Positions 43,361 through 55,142 are shown, counted from the first letter of the stretch. The stretch is 64,000 nucleotides of DNA from Nitrosomonadales bacterium (GCA_016214695.1 JACRNY010000001.1:434001-498000), one strand, 5' to 3'. Numbers and translations: made by a program. The notes: generated by a model from the letters alone, not told the origin.

Positions 43361-43388
43361 GACAAAGGGCGCTTGCGCGCCCCTTGTC
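43361..43388. terminator. GC hairpin terminator downstream of typA
   Basis: GACAAAGGGCGC-TTGC-GCGCCCCTTGTC, 20 bp after the typA stop on the minus strand, followed there by ATTTCAG. Nearly the same as the hairpin at 42474, so probably a recurring terminator form in this genome. Confidence 0.78.
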
Positions 43389-43407
43389 TACTGCATCATG
43401 CCTGTCC

Positions 43408-45237
43408 TTACTCCGACTTGGAGGCGCGCTTGCGCTCGTGCTCCTTGAGGTAACGCTTGCGGATGCGGATGGTCTTCGGCGTCAGCTCGACCAGTTCGTC
43501 GTCGTCGATGAACTCGACGGCGGATTCCAGCGTCAGCTTGATCGGCGTGGTCAGGCGCACCGCTTCGTCGGTGCCGGAGGCGCGCACGTTGGTGAGCTTC
43601 TTGCCCTTGATCGGGTTGACGATGAGGTCGTTGTCGCGGCTGTGGATGCCGATGACCATGCCTTCGTACAGCTTGTCGCCGGGCGACACGAACATGCGGC
43701 CGCGGTCTTCCAGGTTCCACAGCGCGTAGGCCACGGCCTCGCCGTCTTCCGCCGAGATGAGCACGCCGTTGTGGCGTCCCGGCAGGTCGGCCTTGACCGG
43801 ACCGTAGTCGTCGAACACGTGGCTCATCAGGCCGGTGCCGCGCGTCATGGTCATGAAGTCGGACTGGAAGCCGATCAGACCTCGCGCCGGGATGTGGTAT
43901 TCCAGGCGGGTACGGCCCTGGCCGTCGGATTCCATATTGGTCAGTTCGCCGCGGCGGCGACCGATCTCTTCCATGATGCCGCCCTGATGTTCGTCTTCCA
44001 GGTCGATGGTCAGGTTCTCGTACGGCTCGCATTTCTCGCCGTTGATCTCCTTGACCACCACGCGCGGTTTGCCCACGGCCATCTCGAAGCCTTCGCGGCG
44101 CATGTTCTCCAGCAGGATGGTGAGGTGCAGTTCGCCGCGGCCGGAGACGCGGAACACATCGGCGTCCTGCGTGTCTTCCACTTTCAAAGCCACGTTGGTC
44201 AGCAATTCCTTGGTCAGGCGATCACGGATCTGGCGGCTGGTGACGAACTTGCCTTCGGTGCCCGCCAGCGGCGAGGTGTTCACCATGAAGTCCATGTTCA
44301 GCGTGGGTTCGTCCACCATCAGCATGGGCAGACCGACAGGTTGATCCTTGTCGCAGATGGTGACGCCGATACCGATGTCTTCCAGACCGGAGATGATGAT
44401 GATGTCGCCGGCTTCGGCGCTGTCCACCGGCACGCGATCCAGACCCTGGAAGCCCAGCACCTGGTTGATGCGGCCGGAACCGACCTGTTTCTCATGGTTC
44501 ATCACCACGACCGACTGGCCCGGTTTGATACGGCCGTTCAGCACGCGACCGACGCCGAGACGGCCGGTGAAGGTGGAGTAGTCCAGCGCGGCCAATTGCA
44601 GCTGCAGCGGCGCTTCGGGATCGCCCGGCGGTGTCGGCACGTGTTTCAGCACGGTGTCGAACAGCGGCTTCATGTCGGCAGCGGAACCACCCTTGGACGG
44701 TGCGTCGTTCAGATCGAGGCAGGCCCAGCCGTTCAGGCCGGAGGCGTAGATCACGGGGAAATCGAGTTGTTCGTCGCTGGCGCCCAGCTTGTCGAACAGG
44801 TCGAAGGTCTGATCCAGCACCCAGTCCGGACGCGAACCGGGGCGGTCGACCTTGTTGATCACGACGATGGGCTTGAGGCCCAGCGCCAGCGCCTTCTTGG
44901 TCACGAAGCGGGTCTGCGGCATCGGGCCTTCGACCGCATCCACCAGCAGCAGCACGCCGTTGACCATGCCCAGCACGCGCTCCACCTCGCCGCCGAAGTC
45001 GGCGTGTCCGGGCGTATCCACGATGTTGATGTGGGTGCCGTTGTATTCGATGGCAGTGTTCTTCGCCAGGATGGTGATGCCGCGCTCTTTTTCCAGATCG
45101 TTGCTGTCCATCACGCGCACATCCACTTTCTGATGTGCAGCGAAGGTTCCGGACTGGCGCAGCAGTTGGTCAACCAGTGTGGTCTTGCCGTGGTCAACGT
45201 GGGCAATGATGGCGATGTTGCGGAGGGCGCGGGACAT
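43408..45237 (-). CDS. typA: TypA/BipA ribosome-associated GTPase
   Basis: 609 residues, the normal length. GTPase motifs are [17 protein letters not shown] (G1), the [16 protein letters not shown] block (G3) and [14 protein letters not shown] (G4). EF-G-like domains III and V and the BipA C-terminal domain ([16 protein letters not shown]) follow. It acts in ribosome assembly and stress or cold adaptation. It stands alone on the minus strand. Confidence 0.98.
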   Translation of the reverse strand: MSRALRNIAIIAHVDHGKTTLVDQLLRQSGTFAAHQKVDVRVMDSNDLEKERGITILAKNTAIEYNGTHINIVDTPGHADFGGEVERVLGMVNGVLLLVDAVEGPMPQTRFVTKKALALGLKPIVVINKVDRPGSRPDWVLDQTFDLFDKLGASDEQLDFPVIYASGLNGWACLDLNDAPSKGGSAADMKPLFDTVLKHVPTPPGDPEAPLQLQLAALDYSTFTGRLGVGRVLNGRIKPGQSVVVMNHEKQVGSGRINQVLGFQGLDRVPVDSAEAGDIIIISGLEDIGIGVTICDKDQPVGLPMLMVDEPTLNMDFMVNTSPLAGTEGKFVTSRQIRDRLTKELLTNVALKVEDTQDADVFRVSGRGELHLTILLENMRREGFEMAVGKPRVVVKEINGEKCEPYENLTIDLEDEHQGGIMEEIGRRRGELTNMESDGQGRTRLEYHIPARGLIGFQSDFMTMTRGTGLMSHVFDDYGPVKADLPGRHNGVLISAEDGEAVAYALWNLEDRGRMFVSPGDKLYEGMVIGIHSRDNDLIVNPIKGKKLTNVRASGTDEAVRLTTPIKLTLESAVEFIDDDELVELTPKTIRIRKRYLKEHERKRASKSE

Positions 45238-45370
45238 GATGTACTACCTGTGCTGGATTCAAAGGGGGCGCATTCTAGCACAGAGCTTTCAGACAGTTAT
45301 GACATCTATATGTCGGTGAAAGGCAGCCGATCCGGCCTGCGGGAAAATGCGGGGCGGGAGCCCCGCCGGG

Positions 45371-46039
45371 TCAGTAAGCGCTCAGCCCCTGGCCGTAGAA
45401 CGGCGGCCTGCGCCGGTTCAGCCATTCCAGCATGATGAGCTCATCATCGGTGTGGTTGACGACCTTGGCGTCCGCCATGGACGGCATGCCCTTGTCGTGA
45501 TGGATGAGGACAGGATGGTCGTGGTGGCGGGTCTCGATGCGATCCACCCGCCCGGGTTCCGCCGTTGGCTCGATCTCGGCCGCGCCGTAACAGAGGCAGA
45601 AGTACACTTTTTTCGGCTCGGCCTCGATGTAGCAGGCGGTGCCGCGGATACCGATGACGGCGGTGGGCACCGCCAGACGTTTCGCGCCGGGTTCGAACAC
45701 CGACAGGATGCGGCCGCTGACGACACGAAAGAACTCCTTCGCCGCCTCGCGACCGAACTGCACCTCGCTGTTGCTGCGCTGCAGGAAAGCATTGCGGTCG
45801 ATGACATAGATGGCCTCGCCGTCCGCGCCGGTGGTGACCTTGTCGCCCGGCAGCACGGCTTGCCCCTCGCGCGCGCGCTTGCCGTTGATGCGGACATCGC
45901 CTTTGATCTTGTGCATGCCCTGCACGGAAGGGTAATTGCCGGCGGCGAGCGCATCGCGGATCAGGCCGGGGATGCCCATGCCGGACAGCAGCCCCAGGGC
46001 GGTCAGTTGTTTCAGCAGGCGGCGGCGTGATCTATTCAT
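45371..46039 (-). CDS. FecR-domain exported protein
   Basis: 222 residues. The N-terminus is a Tat-like signal (MNRSRRRLLKQLTALGLLSG). A FecR domain spans about 45-155 with LPGDKVTTGADGEAIYVID and AVIGIRGTACYIEAE. Unlike classic FecR sigma regulators it has no cytoplasmic anti-sigma domain. It is therefore a free periplasmic FecR protein. It lies downstream of the GGDEF gene with a strong hairpin in between. Its role is not known. Confidence 0.88.
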   Translation of the reverse strand: MNRSRRRLLKQLTALGLLSGMGIPGLIRDALAAGNYPSVQGMHKIKGDVRINGKRAREGQAVLPGDKVTTGADGEAIYVIDRNAFLQRSNSEVQFGREAAKEFFRVVSGRILSVFEPGAKRLAVPTAVIGIRGTACYIEAEPKKVYFCLCYGAAEIEPTAEPGRVDRIETRHHDHPVLIHHDKGMPSMADAKVVNHTDDELIMLEWLNRRRPPFYGQGLSAY

Positions 46040-46062
46040 GGCGGTTCACTCGCTGGTTGTCC

Positions 46063-46084
46063 GGAACGGGGGGATCCCCGTTCC
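46063..46084. terminator. Hairpin between the GGDEF and FecR-domain genes
   Basis: GGAACGGGG-GGAT-CCCCGTTCC is a perfect 9-bp stem 30 bp after the GGDEF stop on the minus strand. There is no T-run, so it may be a weak terminator or an mRNA-stabilizing structure. Confidence 0.6.
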
Positions 46085-46114
46085 TGCTGGCGGATGTTAG
46101 CAGACCGGCGGGGC

Positions 46115-47815
46115 TCAGGCTTCGGCGAAACGCACCTGGTTGCGACCGGCCGCCTTGGCCTGATACATCGCCGCATCTGCCAGCTTGAGCAGGTCTTCCT
46201 GGGTGACCCCGTGATTGTTGAACAAGGCCACGCCCATGCTGGCGGTGCAGCGGTGCTCGACGATGCGCGGCTCGATCCCGCCTTCCTGCAATACCGTCAA
46301 ACGGTAAGGCTCGCCCAGGATCTGGCGTATCTTTTCCGCCACCACGCCGGCCTGAGCCAGCGATCTCTCCCGGTCGGTATCCAGTTCGCTCAGCATCACC
46401 ACGAACTCGTCGCCGCCGAAACGCGCCACGGTATCGACCTCGCGCACGCAGCTGGTGATGCGGCGCGCCACCTCGATCAGCAACAGGTCACCCACGTCGT
46501 GGCCGTGCTCGTCGTTGAGCGGCTTGAAATTGTCCAGGTCCATGAACATCAGTGCGGCATAGCGGTTGCTGCGCTTGCAGGCCGAGATGACCTGGTTGAA
46601 ACGGTCCAGCAGCAGGCGCCGGTTGGGCAGCTGCGTCAGCGTGTCATAGAACGCCAGATTGCGGATCTGCTCCTCGGCCTTCTTGCGCTCGCCGATGTCG
46701 CGCGTCACGCCGAGCAGGATCAGGTCGCCATGTTCGTTGCGGGCGAAGTGTGTCGTCACCTCGGTCCATACCGGCAAACCGTTGCTGCAGAACTGCTCCA
46801 CCTCGTCGGTATAGACATGGCTTCCGTCCTTGCCTTCCAGGAACAGTTTGCTGCGTTCCTCTATCCAGCCCTGGATATCCTCATAAGACCTGGGCGACAG
46901 CGTGTAGCGCATCGGTTGTTCCAGTATCTCGTCCACGCTGTAACCGAGCAGCTTCTTGACCGAGGGACTCATGTACTCCCAGCGGTGCGTCCTCAGGTTC
47001 GCGATCCAGATCACGTCGGAGATGTTGTCGGCAAGGAAGCGATACTTGGCTTCGCTCTCGCTGATCTGTTTCTTCTGCTCTTCGATCGCATTCAGCATGC
47101 GGTCGAGATGTCGCGCCAGCACACCGATCTCGTCCTGCCGCCCGACATCGGCACGTCGTTTGCCCCAGCCGCGTTCCACGGCAGAAGCGACCTGCATCAG
47201 ATGATCAAGGCCGGCGGTCAACCGCCGCGCCAGCACCAGCGCCACCAGCGATACCGCCAGCACCGCGAACAGCAGGAACAGCAGCCACATCCGGGTCAAT
47301 GCTTCCAGGCTGGCATTCACCATGTTGCGCGACATCTCCACCCTGGACCAGCCGAGCTGCCGTCCTTCGGCCATGACCGGATGCGCCACGACGATCACCT
47401 CGGCATTGTCGAGCAACACGAGCTGATCCCTGGTGTTGGCAGCCATCATCTTGCGGCTGATCTCGTCGGTCACGAAGAAGCCGACCTCGTCCGGATTGGT
47501 CGAGGCCAGCACCTCGCCGTGCTTGTCCAGGAAATAGGCGCGCCGCAGATCGGGAGTCCTGGCAACACCCTGCACCACCTCCTGCAGGCCGACCAGATCG
47601 TTGGCGAGTGCCCAGGAAGTGCCGCTGATGGAAAGCGTATGCGACATCTCTGTCGCCCGTTCGTTGGAGAAACGGTGCAACTCCTCGCGCTGCTGCTTGA
47701 GCACCAGATAACCGAAGCCCAGCATCAGTCCGAACGACGCCAGTGCGAAACCCAGGATCAGCTGCCGCCTTATCGAGCCGCGCCAGTATGCGCTTATGTA
47801 GGTGGCAAATTTCAT
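46115..47815 (-). CDS. Membrane diguanylate cyclase with periplasmic sensor, HAMP, PAS and GGDEF domains
   Basis: 566 residues. Two membrane helices (about 17-38 and 173-195) flank a periplasmic sensor region. A HAMP-like segment (196-250), a PAS domain (about 258-380, WEYMSPSVKKLLGY) and a GGDEF domain (about 395-555) follow. The active-site motif is intact in VARFGGDEFVVML, so it should make c-di-GMP. There is no EAL domain. The gene starts 5 bp after the PhnD-like lipoprotein gene, suggesting that the lipoprotein feeds a ligand signal to this sensor. Confidence 0.95.
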   Translation of the reverse strand: MKFATYISAYWRGSIRRQLILGFALASFGLMLGFGYLVLKQQREELHRFSNERATEMSHTLSISGTSWALANDLVGLQEVVQGVARTPDLRRAYFLDKHGEVLASTNPDEVGFFVTDEISRKMMAANTRDQLVLLDNAEVIVVAHPVMAEGRQLGWSRVEMSRNMVNASLEALTRMWLLFLLFAVLAVSLVALVLARRLTAGLDHLMQVASAVERGWGKRRADVGRQDEIGVLARHLDRMLNAIEEQKKQISESEAKYRFLADNISDVIWIANLRTHRWEYMSPSVKKLLGYSVDEILEQPMRYTLSPRSYEDIQGWIEERSKLFLEGKDGSHVYTDEVEQFCSNGLPVWTEVTTHFARNEHGDLILLGVTRDIGERKKAEEQIRNLAFYDTLTQLPNRRLLLDRFNQVISACKRSNRYAALMFMDLDNFKPLNDEHGHDVGDLLLIEVARRITSCVREVDTVARFGGDEFVVMLSELDTDRERSLAQAGVVAEKIRQILGEPYRLTVLQEGGIEPRIVEHRCTASMGVALFNNHGVTQEDLLKLADAAMYQAKAAGRNQVRFAEA

Positions 47816-47820
47816 CGCAT

Positions 47821-48714
47821 TCAGTACTCGACATGCCGCACAGCGGCGGAAAAGACCTGCAGATATTGCCGCACGGGCCGGTATGTCTCGCTGGTCGCAT
47901 ACTCGAAGCGTTCTACCCCCAATTTCTTCAGGATCTCTTTCCCTTCGGGCGTATCGCGCAGACCGACCAGCACCTTGCTGACCTTCTCCGCCAGGATCGG
48001 CTGCACATCGTCACGCACCACCCAGCCGTTGTTCGGCAGGGTCTCGGTCTGCCACCTCACTTCCAGTTCTGCCGCCTGCTTCGGATTCTCCTGCTGAAAA
48101 ATCTTCCACGGCACCGGCCAGGTCGCGCCCGCCGCCACATGTCCGCGCAGCACATTCATGATCGATGACTCCTGCGAGCCGACATAGACATTGGTGATGT
48201 CGCGATTCACATCGAGGCCGTGGGTATGCAGATAGTATTGCGGCATCATGGTCGCCGCCAGCGCAGTCGGTGCGGGATAAGCGACCTTCCTGCCCTTGAG
48301 ATCCGCCACCTGGCGGATGCCGCTGTCCTTGCGCACCAGGATGATGCCGCGGAACTGCTCGTCGTTGCCCATCTTGGCGAACACGTGATAACCGTGCTTG
48401 AGCGAACGCAGGGTCTGGTAGGGATTGGGCATGGCGAAGTCGAAACGTCTGCCGTACAACTTCTTGTCGAACTCCTCGTAGTTGCGCGAGGCCTCCAGCC
48501 GGAAACGCGCCTGCGGGATCGCCGCGTTCAGCCGGTCCACGACGGGGCCGTACATCTCCAGCAGGCGCTTGGGATTGTGCAGGGGATGGATGCCGACCAC
48601 GTATTCCCTGACGTCGCCCACGCCGCGCGGCGAGAATGCAGGCTGATAGCTCTCTTCCTGCTTGCCGCAACCGGCGAGCAACAGAACAAAAAGCACGACG
48701 ACACGCCAATACAT
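47821..48714 (-). CDS. PhnD-like substrate-binding lipoprotein
   Basis: 297 residues. Lipobox VLLLAGCGK gives lipidation at C16. The body is a phosphonate/phosphate-type periplasmic binding protein: EYVVGIHPLHNPKRLLEMYGP, FDFAMPNPYQT, DLKGRKVAYPAPTALAATMM and VGSQESSIMNVLRGHV. No ABC transporter genes are near. It is paired with a sensor diguanylate cyclase gene 5 bp downstream, so it is more likely a ligand-sensing partner than a transport protein (inference). Confidence 0.92.
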   Translation of the reverse strand: MYWRVVVLFVLLLAGCGKQEESYQPAFSPRGVGDVREYVVGIHPLHNPKRLLEMYGPVVDRLNAAIPQARFRLEASRNYEEFDKKLYGRRFDFAMPNPYQTLRSLKHGYHVFAKMGNDEQFRGIILVRKDSGIRQVADLKGRKVAYPAPTALAATMMPQYYLHTHGLDVNRDITNVYVGSQESSIMNVLRGHVAAGATWPVPWKIFQQENPKQAAELEVRWQTETLPNNGWVVRDDVQPILAEKVSKVLVGLRDTPEGKEILKKLGVERFEYATSETYRPVRQYLQVFSAAVRHVEY

Positions 48715-49058
48715 GACATCTCCCTGTCAGTAGCCCCGCCTCCCGTGTGTGTTTCTTGTATTTATGCCCGGAAATATACCTGCAATCGGGGCATCAGCCT
48801 ATGTCTTCTGCCGCACCAAACATATCGCTGGCTTTTATTCCTTCGCTGGGTATAATGCGCGCCTTGCCGTTTCAGGACGGCATTGAGTCCATCGTTTTCT
48901 GACCCCTTGCACCTGTACTTCTAAAGTGCGCCCTGCTTCACCGGTTAGCGACGATGTTTTGTTTGCGCCGGTAGAGGTACGTAATCTCCCCTACTGAATT
49001 TCATTGTGTGGCCAAGCGCCACGCATGCGCTGTGTCTTATTCATTTTAAGGAATCACT
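48715..49058 (+). promoter_or_regulatory. Promoter and long leader of the DEAD-box helicase gene
   Basis: 344 bp without a gene. A -10 box TATAAT lies at 48851-48856, which puts the start near 48863 and gives a leader of about 195 bases. The leader begins with a hairpin GCCGT-TTCAGG-ACGGC (about 48868-48883). The helicase has a GTG start at 49059 behind AAGGAAT. Long leaders are common in cold-inducible helicase genes, so control at the RNA level is plausible. Confidence 0.65.
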
Positions 49059-50651
<1,593 letters not shown>

Positions 50652-50674
50652 TCACCGCGCTTCGCCGCAACGGA

Positions 50675-50702
50675 AAGGCACGCTCAGGGCGTGCCTTTTT
50701 GC
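50675..50702 (+). terminator. Rho-independent terminator of the helicase gene
   Basis: GGCACGC-TCAG-GGCGTGCC followed by TTTTTGCG, 24 bp after the helicase stop. Confidence 0.92.
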
Positions 50703-50782
50703 GTTAGCCACTCTGCATTCGAGGTTGTGCCGCCAAGCGCTATCCACTATCCTCGCGTCTGTTCGCAATATCGATAATCGAC

Positions 50783-51574
50783 ATGTCCATCAGCATCAAG
50801 ACCCAGCAGGAGATCGAAAAGATGCGCATCGCCGGTCGTCTGGCCGGAGAAGTGCTCGACTACATCGCGCCTTTCGTCAAAGCCGGTGTCACCACCGACG
50901 AACTCGACAAGCTCTGCCACGATTACATGGTGAACGTGCAGGGTTGCATCCCCGCGCCGCTCAACTACGCGCCGCACGGACATACGCCCTACCCGAAATC
51001 CATCTGCACCTCGCTCAACCACCAGGTGTGCCACGGCGTGCCCAGCGACAAGAAGCTGAAGAACGGCGACATCGTCAATCTCGACATCACCACGATCAAG
51101 GACGGTTATCACGGCGACACCAGCCGCATGTACTACGTCGGCGAACCTTCCATCCAGGCCCGGCGTCTGTGTGAAGTCGCCTACGAATCGATGTGGCGCG
51201 GCATCCGCACCGTGCGGGCCGGTTCCCACCTGGGCGACATCGGCCATGCCATCCAGACCTTCGTCGAAGGCATGGGCTACAGCGTGGTGCGCGAGTTCTG
51301 CGGCCACGGCATCGGCAGCAAGTTCCACGAGGAGCCGCAGGTGCTGCACTACGGCAAGGCCGGTAGCGGCCCGCGTCTGGAAGCAGGCATGATCTTCACC
51401 ATCGAACCGATGGTGAATGCCGGCAGGAAAGAGATCAAACAACTGGGCGACGGCTGGACCGTGGTAACCAAGGACCACAGCCTGTCGGCACAGTGGGAGC
51501 ACACCATACTGGTCACCGAGAGCGGCTACGAGGTGCTGACGCTCTCCGCCGGGGCGCCTCCCATCCCCGCCTGA
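50783..51574 (+). CDS. map: Methionine aminopeptidase Map, type I
   Basis: 263 residues, typical length. The five metal ligands are found in NLDITTIKDGYHGDTSRMY (two aspartates), FCGHGIGSKFHEEPQ (histidine), FTIEPMVN (glutamate) and WEHTILVT (glutamate). It removes the initiator methionine from new proteins. glnD follows after 9 bp. Confidence 0.97.
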   Translation: MSISIKTQQEIEKMRIAGRLAGEVLDYIAPFVKAGVTTDELDKLCHDYMVNVQGCIPAPLNYAPHGHTPYPKSICTSLNHQVCHGVPSDKKLKNGDIVNLDITTIKDGYHGDTSRMYYVGEPSIQARRLCEVAYESMWRGIRTVRAGSHLGDIGHAIQTFVEGMGYSVVREFCGHGIGSKFHEEPQVLHYGKAGSGPRLEAGMIFTIEPMVNAGRKEIKQLGDGWTVVTKDHSLSAQWEHTILVTESGYEVLTLSAGAPPIPA

Positions 51575-51583
51575 TCCCCTCCC

Positions 51584-54118
51584 ATGAAGACCATCGCGGA
51601 GATCCGGGACAGTCTGCGCGCCGCCCGGCACGCCCTGCAGCAGGAATATCTGGCCCACCCGAATCCCGCACGCTATCTGCGCGTCCACGCCAAACTGATG
51701 GATGCGCACCTGCGCGCGATCTGGACGATGCTCGCCATACCGCGCGATCTGGCGCTGGTGGCCGTGGGCGGTTACGGCCGCGCCGAACTCTATCCGAAAT
51801 CCGACATCGACCTGCTCATCCTGCTGCCCCGGCAACCCGACGAACCCTTGCAACAGCAGCTGCAGGATCTGGTCGGCAAGTTGTGGGACATCGGCCTGGA
51901 GGTCGGCCACAGCGTGCGCACCGTGGGCGACTGCATGGCCGAGTCGTCCGACGTGACCGTGCAGACCAACCTGCTGGAGGCGCGTCATATCACCGGCGAT
52001 TGCGCGCTGTTCGAGGAGATGCGCGAAGCGCTGGCCGAGCACCTGAGCCGCCGTGCGTTCTACCTTGCCAAGGCGCAGGAACAGGAACAGCGCCACACCC
52101 GCTACATCGACACCGACCACAACCTCGAACCTAACCTGAAAGAGAGTCCGGGCGGCCTGCGCGACCTGCAATCGGTGCTGTGGATCTCGCGCGCCTGCGG
52201 TTTCGGCCACACCTGGCAGGCGCTGGCACAGGCCGACCTGATCACCGCCACCGAAGCGCGCCAGGTCGCCCATCACGAGCACCTGCTGCAGGATCTGCGC
52301 ATCCGCCTGCATTATCTTTCCGGCCGCCATGACGACCGGCTGGTGTTCGAATACCAGACCGCGCTCGCCGAGCAGCTCGGCATCAAGGCCAGCTCGCAGC
52401 GCCGCGCCAGCGAACACCTGATGCAGCATTACTACCGCACGCGCCGCGCCGTGCTGCAACTCAACGCGGTGCTGCTGCAGACCATACGCGCGCGCATCTT
52501 CCCCGCTGCCGAGACCTGGCCGATCAACGAACGCTTCGTCGCGCGCGACGACAAACTGGAGGCGCGCGACGAGGCTCTGTTCGAGCGCGAACCTTCCGCC
52601 ATACTGGAGAGCTTCCTGCTGCTGGAACAACATCCGCGCCTGAGCGGATTCTCCGCACCGACCCTGCGCGCACTCTGGCGCGCACGCCGCTCCATCGGCT
52701 CGGAGTTCCGCAACGACCCGCGCAACCGCGCCCTGTTCATGGAGATCGTGCGCCAGCCGCAGGGGCTCACCCACGCCTTGCGGCGCATGAACCAGCAGGA
52801 CATCCTCGGGCGCTACCTGCCAGCCTTCGGCCGCATCGTCGGGCAGATGCAGCATGACCTGTTCCATGTCTACACCGTGGACGAACATATCCTGATGGTG
52901 GTGCGCAACCTGCGCCGCTTCACCCTGGAGCAATACGCGCACGAATATCCGCTGTGCAGCAGACTCATCAGGGACTTCGCCCGTCCGGAAGTGCTCTATA
53001 TCGCCGGCCTGTTCCACGACATCGCCAAGGGCCGCGGCGGCGACCACTCGAAACTCGGGCGCGCCGATGCGCGACGCTTCTGCAGGCAACACGGCCTGAT
53101 GCGCGAGGATACCGAGCTGGTGGTGTGGCTGGTCGAGCAGCACCTGAGCATGTCCGCCACCGCGCAGAAGCAGGACCTCTCCGACCAGGACGTGATCGCC
53201 GCCTTCGCCTCGAAGATCAAGAACGAACGCTATCTCGCCGCACTCTATCTGCTCACTGTCGCCGACATCCGCGGCACCAGCGCCAAGGTATGGAACGCCT
53301 GGAAGGGGAAACTGCTGGAGGATCTGTATACCGCCGTACGCCGTTACATGAGCAGCGGCAAGATCGCCGACCAGGTCGGCGAGGTGCGCCGCGTCGCGGC
53401 CGAGACACTGAGTCTGTACGCCATCTCGACCGAGGTGTACGAACTGCTGTGGGCGCAGCTCGATGCCGATTACTTCCTGCGCCACGAACCGCACGAGATC
53501 GCCTGGCATACGCGCCTGCTGGCGCACCGCGTGAACACCGACACCCCCATCGTCAAGACGCGACTCAGCCGCATCGGCGAAGGCATCCAGGTGCTGGTGT
53601 ACGCGCAGGACAAACCCTGGCTGTTCGCCAACATCTGCAATTTCTTCGCGCGCATGAGCTACAACATCATGGAAGCCAAGGTGCACACCACCCAGCACGG
53701 CTATGCGCTGGACAGTTTCCAGGTGATGGACACAAACAACAGCGGCACCGTCTATCGCGACGTGATGAACTACATCGAGTACGAGCTGGCGCAGCTGCTC
53801 GCCAGCGAGGCACCGCCGGGCGCGCCGCACACCGGCCGCGTCAGCCGCCAGCTCAAGCATTTCCCCATCGCGCCGCAGGTCGACATCACCCGCGACGAGA
53901 AGGGACGGCACATCCTCTCGGTGGTGGCGGGCGACCGCCCCGGCCTGCTGGCGCGCATCGCCTGGGTGCTGGCGCAGCACCGCATCGAATTGCACAGCGC
54001 CAAGATCAACACGCTGGGCGCGCGCGCGGAGGACACTTTCTGGATCGGCGGGGAAGAACTGCAAAATCCGCAGCAAGTGGACGAACTTCGCGAAGCGCTG
54101 CGCCAGCAACTGGCCTGA
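51584..54118 (+). CDS. glnD: GlnD, bifunctional PII uridylyltransferase/uridylyl-removing enzyme
   Basis: 844 residues. The nucleotidyltransferase motif GGYGRAELYPKSDIDLLIL starts near residue 62. The HD domain for uridylyl removal shows YIAGLFHDIAKGRGGDHS (about 467). Two ACT domains end the protein, the first near 660-740 (VLVYAQDKPWLFANICNFF) and the second near 775-844 (VVAGDRPGLLARIAWVLAQH). It senses glutamine and modifies Y51 of GlnB, whose gene is at 35479 in this window. Confidence 0.97.
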   Translation: MKTIAEIRDSLRAARHALQQEYLAHPNPARYLRVHAKLMDAHLRAIWTMLAIPRDLALVAVGGYGRAELYPKSDIDLLILLPRQPDEPLQQQLQDLVGKLWDIGLEVGHSVRTVGDCMAESSDVTVQTNLLEARHITGDCALFEEMREALAEHLSRRAFYLAKAQEQEQRHTRYIDTDHNLEPNLKESPGGLRDLQSVLWISRACGFGHTWQALAQADLITATEARQVAHHEHLLQDLRIRLHYLSGRHDDRLVFEYQTALAEQLGIKASSQRRASEHLMQHYYRTRRAVLQLNAVLLQTIRARIFPAAETWPINERFVARDDKLEARDEALFEREPSAILESFLLLEQHPRLSGFSAPTLRALWRARRSIGSEFRNDPRNRALFMEIVRQPQGLTHALRRMNQQDILGRYLPAFGRIVGQMQHDLFHVYTVDEHILMVVRNLRRFTLEQYAHEYPLCSRLIRDFARPEVLYIAGLFHDIAKGRGGDHSKLGRADARRFCRQHGLMREDTELVVWLVEQHLSMSATAQKQDLSDQDVIAAFASKIKNERYLAALYLLTVADIRGTSAKVWNAWKGKLLEDLYTAVRRYMSSGKIADQVGEVRRVAAETLSLYAISTEVYELLWAQLDADYFLRHEPHEIAWHTRLLAHRVNTDTPIVKTRLSRIGEGIQVLVYAQDKPWLFANICNFFARMSYNIMEAKVHTTQHGYALDSFQVMDTNNSGTVYRDVMNYIEYELAQLLASEAPPGAPHTGRVSRQLKHFPIAPQVDITRDEKGRHILSVVAGDRPGLLARIAWVLAQHRIELHSAKINTLGARAEDTFWIGGEELQNPQQVDELREALRQQLA

Positions 54119-54223
54119 CTAAGGCCTGATCGCAGTGTGGCGACTGCGGCATCGGGCGGGCATGACGCAGGATCACTTCTGGCATAATCGATCACACTCG
54201 CAACCCGAACAGACAGCCGAGAG

Positions 54224-55138
54224 GTGATCATGCCGAAACTGCTCTTCCTGCTTTCCCTGCTCTTCCCGACGCTCGCGCTTGCGGCAGCACTGCCGGTCGA
54301 GCAGATCGCCGCCGGTGTGTATGTGCATCGCGGCGAACACAAGGACCTCGAAGCCGGTTACGGCGGCGACATCTGCAACATCAGCTTCGTCGTCGGCGAC
54401 AAGGGCATCGCAGTGATCGACACCGGCGGCTCGCCCAGGGTCGGTTCCGGTTTGCGCGAGGCGATCCGCAAGGTCTCCCGATTGCCCATCCTTTATGTCA
54501 TCAACACCCATGTGCATCCCGACCACTCGCTCGGCAATGCCGCTTTCAAGCAGGACAAGCCGGTGTTCGTCGGGCATGGCAAACTGGCCGAAGCGATGGC
54601 ATTGCGCAAGGAGACCTATCTGCGCAACCAGGTCGTATGGGTCGGGGCTGACGCGGCTGGTACGGAGATGATCGCCCCCACGCTGTCTGTCGCCGACACG
54701 CACGAGATCGATCTGGGCGGGCGCACGCTGCGTCTGCAGGCGCACCCGCTCGCGCACAGCCCGACCGATCTGACCGTGTTCGATACGGCGAGCAAGACGC
54801 TGTGGACCGGCGACCTGCTGTTCGTCGAGCGCACGCCATCCATCGACGGCAACATCCCGAACTGGCTGGAAGTGATCGAACAGTTGCGCACCACGCCCGC
54901 GGCGCACTTCGTTGCGGGACACGGCTCGACCGGCAAAGGGCTGAGTGCCGCCCTCGACGACGAGAAACGCTATCTGGGCACCCTGCTGAACGACGTGCGT
55001 GCCGCCATCAAACAAGGCTTGAGCATGGAGCAGACCATCCCGACCGCGGCCCGCTCCGAACAGGGCAAGTGGTTGCTGTTCGACGCGGTCAACCGCCGCA
55101 ACGTCGCGTTGCTCTACCCGCAGCTGGAATGGGAATGA
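54224..55138 (+). CDS. SoxH-like exported metallo-beta-lactamase-fold hydrolase
   Basis: 304 residues with a signal peptide (LLFLLSLLFPTLALAAA). The metal-binding motif is in INTHVHPDHSLGNAAF (HxHxDH), with further ligands in AHPLAHSP, TGDLLF and AGHGS. It resembles the quinoprotein-relay zinc metallohydrolase/SoxH group found with sox genes. The exact reaction is unknown. It is convergent with the DUF302-soxB end of the sox operon. Confidence 0.88.
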   Translation: MIMPKLLFLLSLLFPTLALAAALPVEQIAAGVYVHRGEHKDLEAGYGGDICNISFVVGDKGIAVIDTGGSPRVGSGLREAIRKVSRLPILYVINTHVHPDHSLGNAAFKQDKPVFVGHGKLAEAMALRKETYLRNQVVWVGADAAGTEMIAPTLSVADTHEIDLGGRTLRLQAHPLAHSPTDLTVFDTASKTLWTGDLLFVERTPSIDGNIPNWLEVIEQLRTTPAAHFVAGHGSTGKGLSAALDDEKRYLGTLLNDVRAAIKQGLSMEQTIPTAARSEQGKWLLFDAVNRRNVALLYPQLEWE

Positions 55139-55142
55139 ATAT

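Noticed and set aside
50747-54109. Very long open frame antisense to map and glnD, and similar long frames antisense to dsrL (8552-10501), the sulfur-carrier operon (17762-19855) and typA (43384-45435)
   Set aside because: They lie opposite strongly supported genes. Their His/Gln/Val/Ala-rich translations show no family motifs. Such frames are common in GC-rich DNA.
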